A model generated the notes under the pieces. It was not told the DNA's origin and made no database searches. It saw only the letters and a program-made list of their open reading frames with translations. Made by a program: the position numbers and the translations under genes. A stretch of 9,328 bases of DNA from Betaproteobacteria bacterium (GTDB lineage: Bacteria; Pseudomonadota; Gammaproteobacteria; Burkholderiales; SG8-39). Position 1 is the stretch's first letter. Each line of letters starts with the position of its first letter. Location: positions 1 through 9,328 of the forward strand of contig JAFAGU010000060.1 in assembly GCA_019237595.1 (NCBI GenBank), read 5' to 3'. Shown here piece after piece: positions 6,319 to 9,328 of the stretch.

Positions 6319-7244
6319 ACTACCCGCTGCACCTCGCGATCCTCGTGCTCCTCTGGGGCTACATCTATACGAGCTGGTCGCTCATGGGCCGCCTCGGGAT
6401 GGTGAGCTTCGGGCACGGCGCGTTCATGGGCATCGGCGCCTATGCAGTCGTCATGCTGTGGAACCACTTCGGGCTCTCGCCCTGGATCGGGGCGCTGGTC
6501 GCGCTCGCTGCTACGGCCGTCGTCGCGGTGCTGATCGGCTATCCCTGCTTCCGCTTCCGCATCGTCGGCCATTACTTCGCGCTCGTCACGCTCGCGCTTT
6601 CCGAGGTCGTGCGGCTGCTCATCACCGCGCTGCGCGACCAGACCGGTGGATCGCTCGGCGCGACGCCCAAGGGCGCGCTCACGGAGGGGACGACGGTGGC
6701 GATCGGCGCCATGCAGTTCGAAAGCAAGCTCGTCTGGCTCGGGATCGTCGCCGCGGCATGGCTCGCCGGCCTTTGGGTGTGGCGCGCCGTGGACCGAAGC
6801 ATGGGCCGGCTCGCGCTGCAGGCGATCAGCGAGGAAGAGGAGGCCGCCGCCTCGATCGGCATCCACGTCACGAAAGCCAAGCTTCGCATCACGATCGTCT
6901 CGGCGCTCATGACGTGCGTGGGGGGCATCCTCTACGCGCAGTACCAGCTGTACGTGAACCCCGACACCGTCTCGGGCATCGCGATCAGCCTGCAGATGGT
7001 GTTCGGCGTAATCGCCGGAGGCATGTTCGTCATGCTCGGGCCCACGGTGGGCGCGGCGTTCACGCTGCTCCTCGCCGAAGGCCTGCGGCTCGCCTTCGGC
7101 AACCGCTACCCGGCGCTCGACATCACGATCTACGGCGCGATGCTCGTGCTCTTCATCATCCACATGCCGAACGGCATCCTCGGCGCGGCGCTCGAGCGCT
7201 TCCGGCGCCGGCGGGAGCGTTCCTTGCTGAAGGCCGCCGCATGA
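6315..7244 (+). CDS. livM: LivM-type branched-chain/HAAT ABC permease
   Basis: 309 aa from ATG 6315, overlapping the livH stop as ATGA. The upstream extension of the open frame is a shadow inside livH. The early signature VSFGHGAFMGIGAY (30-43) is the canonical LivM pattern, including the Gly-His pair that LivH lacks here. The coupling loop near residues 164-184 (GRLALQAISEEEEAAASIGI) matches the family, followed by the AKLRITIVSALMTCVGGILYA block and VIAGGMFVMLGPTVGAAF. It is shorter than E. coli LivM (425 aa), as usual for proteobacterial relatives without the N-terminal extension. The C-terminus is a basic tail (RFRRRRERSLLK). It partners with LivH. The TGA (7242-7244) overlaps the ATG of a following 50-codon ORF. 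Confidence 0.94.
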   Translation: MNYPLHLAILVLLWGYIYTSWSLMGRLGMVSFGHGAFMGIGAYAVVMLWNHFGLSPWIGALVALAATAVVAVLIGYPCFRFRIVGHYFALVTLALSEVVRLLITALRDQTGGSLGATPKGALTEGTTVAIGAMQFESKLVWLGIVAAAWLAGLWVWRAVDRSMGRLALQAISEEEEAAASIGIHVTKAKLRITIVSALMTCVGGILYAQYQLYVNPDTVSGIAISLQMVFGVIAGGMFVMLGPTVGAAFTLLLAEGLRLAFGNRYPALDITIYGAMLVLFIIHMPNGILGAALERFRRRRERSLLKAAA

Positions 7245-7393
7245 AACCTGCCCAGATCGAAGCTCTTGCCGGGACGTCGCTGCTCGTCTTTTCGGCGTTC
7301 CGCCGCGGCGGCCTCGGCCTACTGGCGTTCCTCGGGGCGACTGCGCTCATCGTCCATGCGACCGTGAGCCGCGCCTCGCAGGGCTTTCGCTAG
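7241..7393 (+). CDS. Candidate 50-aa membrane microprotein at the end of the transporter operon
   Basis: A 50-codon ORF whose ATG overlaps the livM stop as ATGA, the same junction used between livH and livM. The product (MKPAQIEALAGTSLLVFSAF at its start) has a short hydrophobic stretch at about 9-20, a basic turn with FRRGGLG, a stronger hydrophobic segment at about 25-43, and a basic tail. This helix-RR-helix pattern faintly resembles the small YgaP/DUF2892-like two-helix module (IERxASL...RRxxxGLxLAxxGAAL), but the match is weak. No separate ribosome site is evident, so expression would rely on coupling to livM. Its last 75 nt run antiparallel to the 3' end of the HupE-family gene, so the third-position GC bias could be imposed by that gene. 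It may be real or a chance ORF. Confidence 0.45.
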   Translation: MKPAQIEALAGTSLLVFSAFRRGGLGLLAFLGATALIVHATVSRASQGFR

Positions 7394-8677
7394 GCCGCGC
7401 GCGCCGAGCCACGCCGCCGCGCCGGCGGCCACGAACGCCGCCAGCCAGCGCAGCGCCGACAGCAAGCTCGCCTCGTCCAGGGGCGGGAAGGGGAATTTCG
7501 CCAGTTTCTCGCCCCGCTCGAGCATCCAGTGCCACGCCGTGTGGCCGGCGAGGAGCGACGCGACGAGAACAAGGGGTTTTTCGGGACAAATCTTCAAAAA
7601 GGCATTCAAGAGAGGCACCAGGACGCAGAGGAGCGCAAGCTGGCCCAACTCCACGCCGACGTTGAAGGCGAGAAGCGAGAGCACGAGGTGGGATCCGGCG
7701 AACTGCAGGATCTCGTTCAGGCCGTACGCAAAGCCGAAACCGTGGATGAGGCCGAAGGCGAGCGTGAGGATCCACCGCCGCCCGAGCCTCGCGCCGAAGA
7801 AATTGTCGATCGCCATGTAGACGATCGAGGCGGCGATGAGCGTCTCGACGAGCGGCGGGAACCACAGCGCCCGCGGGCCGTAGCCGAGCCCCGCGGCGAC
7901 GAGCGTGATGGAGTGCGCCACCGTGAACGCCGTGACGATCGCGGCGAGCGGCAGCAGGCGACGGAACGGCAGCACGAGCAGGACGAGGAAGAGCAGGTGG
8001 TCGGGGCCGCTGAGGATGTGGCGGAACCCGGCCTCGACGAATCGCGCCGCAGCCTGGTGCCAGCTCGGGTCGAGCCGCACGAGGCCCGGATCGCCGTGCA
8101 GGTCGAAAGCGCGCACGTCGCCGTCGGGCGTCACGTAGCGCACCACGGTATCGACGCGAACGCCCAGGCGCTCGAAGCCCGGATGGATCGCGAAGGAGGA
8201 GCGCTCCGAGGCGATCGGGTATTCGAGCCAGGCGTCCAGCAGCCCTTGGCTCCAGTAGAGCTCCGTTCCTTCCGGCAGCGGCGGCGCCGAGAAGTGCGCG
8301 AGCGCGGCTTCGTAGGAGCCGAAGGAGCGGTCCGAGGGCAGCGACACGCGCACGCGGGCGACCCGGGGCCTCGGCAGCCGCGAGTCGTCTTCCCGGATCT
8401 CGAGCGCGTCGGAGAGCCACATGTCGGCGGCTTCGCGAAGGGCCGGTTCGGCGCGCCTCAGGTCGAGCATGCCGCTGCCGCGACGCGGCACATCGACATC
8501 CCGCATCGCCTCGAGCGGGACGCGTACGAGGACGCGGAGCGCCGGACCTTCTGGCTTAACAAAGGCTTGGACGCGGACGCTCTCCGGGATGTCGTGCGCG
8601 GAGGCGCTGCGCGGCGCGAGCGCCGCCGAAAGCGCCAGGAGCAGTGCAGCAACGATGCTTGCGGGCCGCGATCCCAA
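7319..8677 (-). CDS. HupE/UreJ_2-family membrane protein with N-terminal periplasmic domain
   Basis: 452 aa if started at TTG 8677, which follows GAGGGGGGA (complement of 8685-8693) at 8 nt; GTG 8695 in the same frame (458 aa) has no upstream ribosome site. From the TTG a signal peptide (SIVAALLLALSAALAPRSASA) ends at Ala27, leaving His28 (HDIPES) as the mature N-terminus. Residues about 28-215 form a soluble domain with AFVKPEG and VLVRVPLEAM blocks. Residues about 215-435 are a polytopic membrane domain. It contains the HupE motif HX5DH (HILSGPDH, His220 to His227), then TAFTVAHSITL, GLIHGFGFAYGLNE (His312) and FNVGVELGQ. HupE/UreJ proteins are linked to nickel or other metal handling, but no hydrogenase or urease gene is nearby, so the metal and role are open. 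It is convergent with and overlaps the 50-aa ORF, and is divergent from the NHL lipoprotein gene. Confidence 0.9.
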   Translation of the reverse strand: MGSRPASIVAALLLALSAALAPRSASAHDIPESVRVQAFVKPEGPALRVLVRVPLEAMRDVDVPRRGSGMLDLRRAEPALREAADMWLSDALEIREDDSRLPRPRVARVRVSLPSDRSFGSYEAALAHFSAPPLPEGTELYWSQGLLDAWLEYPIASERSSFAIHPGFERLGVRVDTVVRYVTPDGDVRAFDLHGDPGLVRLDPSWHQAAARFVEAGFRHILSGPDHLLFLVLLVLPFRRLLPLAAIVTAFTVAHSITLVAAGLGYGPRALWFPPLVETLIAASIVYMAIDNFFGARLGRRWILTLAFGLIHGFGFAYGLNEILQFAGSHLVLSLLAFNVGVELGQLALLCVLVPLLNAFLKICPEKPLVLVASLLAGHTAWHWMLERGEKLAKFPFPPLDEASLLSALRWLAAFVAAGAAAWLGARGLAKALRGAAHGRMDDERSRPEERQ

Positions 8678-8750
8678 TTTCGATTCCCCCCTCACTAAGT
8701 ATTGCAGACAATGCCTATACTCCAGCCGCCGACTGGAGGAGGAGGCGGAA
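8678..8750. promoter_or_regulatory. Divergent intergenic region with two opposed -10-like boxes and a stem-loop at the ribosome site
   Basis: This 73-bp gap separates the HupE-family start from the NHL lipoprotein start. TATACT (plus, 8716-8721) and AATACT (minus, complement of 8698-8703) are -10-like and face in opposite directions. Part of this is an inverted repeat AGTAT (8698-8702) / ATACT (8717-8721). Neither has a good -35 at 16-18 nt. CTCCAG (8720-8725) can pair with CTGGAG (8733-8738) around a 7-nt loop. This covers the first part of the purine run GGAGGAGGAGG (8735-8745) but leaves AGGAGG at 8740-8745 free, 5 nt before ATG 8751. The minus-strand run GAGGGGGGA at 8685-8693 is the ribosome site that supports TTG 8677. 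Confidence 0.3.
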
Positions 8751-9328
8751 ATGGCCAAGCCGAAGCAAGCAGTCGCGGCGTTCCTGGCGCTCGTGGCAAT
8801 CCTCGGCTGCACGCAGTCCATCCTGGACAGGCAGCCCGCCGCGCCTGGCGAGACCGTCCAGGCGCCGGTGTTCGAAGTCGATCCGCTCTGGCCGAAGCCG
8901 CTTCCGAACCACTGGCTGCTCGGCATGACGATCGGCGTGTGGGTGGACGAGCAGGACAACGTCTGGATCGTCCACCGCGGCGGAGCGACCCTGAACAACA
9001 ACGAACGCGGCGCCGAGCTCAATCCGCCGACCGGCGAGTGCTGCCGCGCCGCGCCGCCCGTGCTCGTCTTCGACCCCGCCGGCAATCTCGTGCGCCACTG
9101 GGGCGGGCCGGGGCCAGGCTACGAGTGGCCGCAATCGAACCACGGCATCTTCGTCGACTACAAGGGCAACGTGTGGATCGGCGGCAATGGCGAGAAGGAC
9201 GCGCAGATCCTCAAGTTCACGAGGGACGGCAAGTTCCTGATGCAGGTCGGCCGCCTTGGCGGCAACAAGGGCTCCAACGACCTCGAGAACTTCGGCCGCG
9301 CGGCGAAAATCTTCGTCGATGCGAAGAC
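8751..9328 (+). CDS. NHL-repeat beta-propeller lipoprotein, N-terminal part (3' end outside window)
   Basis: The frame opens at ATG 8751 after GGAGGAGGAGG and stays open to the window end, giving 192 complete codons. An N-terminal hydrophobic stretch (VAAFLALVAILGC) ends in Cys20, an acceptable though not ideal lipobox, so the protein is probably a lipid-anchored envelope protein. After a linker come PLWPKPLPNHWLLG and NHL-type blades: GVWVDEQDNVWIVHRGG, then HGIFVDYKGNVWIGGNG and ILKFTRDGKFLMQVGRLGG. Between them is a vicinal Cys pair (Cys97-Cys98, GECCRAAPPVLVFD) that I recall as recurring in environmental members of this family. NHL propellers are usually six-bladed scaffolds, and some relatives are lyases of the peptidylglycine-amidating type. 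No catalytic function can be assigned from this half. Full length is likely to be about 350 residues or more. Confidence 0.85.
   Translation, partial: MAKPKQAVAAFLALVAILGCTQSILDRQPAAPGETVQAPVFEVDPLWPKPLPNHWLLGMTIGVWVDEQDNVWIVHRGGATLNNNERGAELNPPTGECCRAAPPVLVFDPAGNLVRHWGGPGPGYEWPQSNHGIFVDYKGNVWIGGNGEKDAQILKFTRDGKFLMQVGRLGGNKGSNDLENFGRAAKIFVDAK

Noticed and set aside
7564..7606. AT-richer patch with A- and T-runs that might be a plus-strand terminator for the transporter operon
   Set aside because: It lies inside the HupE coding region, encodes conserved-looking residues (FLKICPEKPLVL), and has no adequate stem next to the T-run.
7529..8698. 389-codon open frame on the plus strand opposite the HupE-family gene
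   Set aside because: Its Arg/Glu-rich composition is the mirror of the hydrophobic HupE coding strand; the minus-strand protein has signal peptide, HX5DH and conserved membrane blocks.
8678..9085. Upstream extension of the HupE-family frame through the divergent NHL gene (588-codon version)
   Set aside because: The extension is antisense to the NHL lipoprotein start, and the signal peptide and ribosome site place the real start near 8677.

Overview
The window is GC-rich (about two thirds G+C by eye) and gene-dense. It looks like an environmental betaproteobacterium, probably Burkholderiales-like. The main reasons are a Bug/TctC-family binding protein, a complete LIV-I (HAAT) type ABC transporter operon, a HupE/UreJ-type membrane protein with an N-terminal periplasmic domain, and strong AGGAGG-type ribosome binding sites with overlapping stop/start codons. 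The genus cannot be fixed from the sequence alone.

Layout. (1) 1-395, plus: C-terminal end of a Bug-family (tripartite tricarboxylate receptor) binding protein. (2) 396-523: convergent gap with a GC-only stem-loop. (3) 524-976 and 1052-1531, minus: a small lipoprotein with a SlyB-like C-terminus, and a DoxX-family membrane protein upstream of it. (4) 1532-1653: divergent control region with three adjacent dyads and a TTGACT -35-like box. (5) 1654-7244, plus: a probable six-gene operon of exported MetX-like alpha/beta hydrolase, periplasmic binding protein, LivG, LivF, LivH and LivM. The permease and ATPase genes are joined by overlaps or a very short gap. A 50-codon ORF (7241-7393) follows by an ATGA overlap. 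(6) 7319-8677, minus: HupE/UreJ_2-family membrane protein, converging on and overlapping the 50-codon ORF. (7) 8678-8750: divergent gap. (8) 8751 to the window end, plus: N-terminal part of an NHL-repeat beta-propeller lipoprotein.

Working model. The binding protein captures a small organic ligand in the periplasm, LivH/LivM form the channel and LivG/LivF power uptake. Because a secreted serine hydrolase sits 34 nt upstream of the binding protein gene, the operon may hydrolyse an ester or related precursor in the periplasm and import the product. This is inference and the substrate is unknown.

I found no tRNA, rRNA, CRISPR array, insertion sequence or phage gene. Nothing here is clearly an undescribed system. 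The points most worth a second look are the 50-aa membrane microprotein at the operon end, the dyad cluster at 1589-1625, the hydrolase-transporter pairing, and the unusual LivH and LivG motifs.
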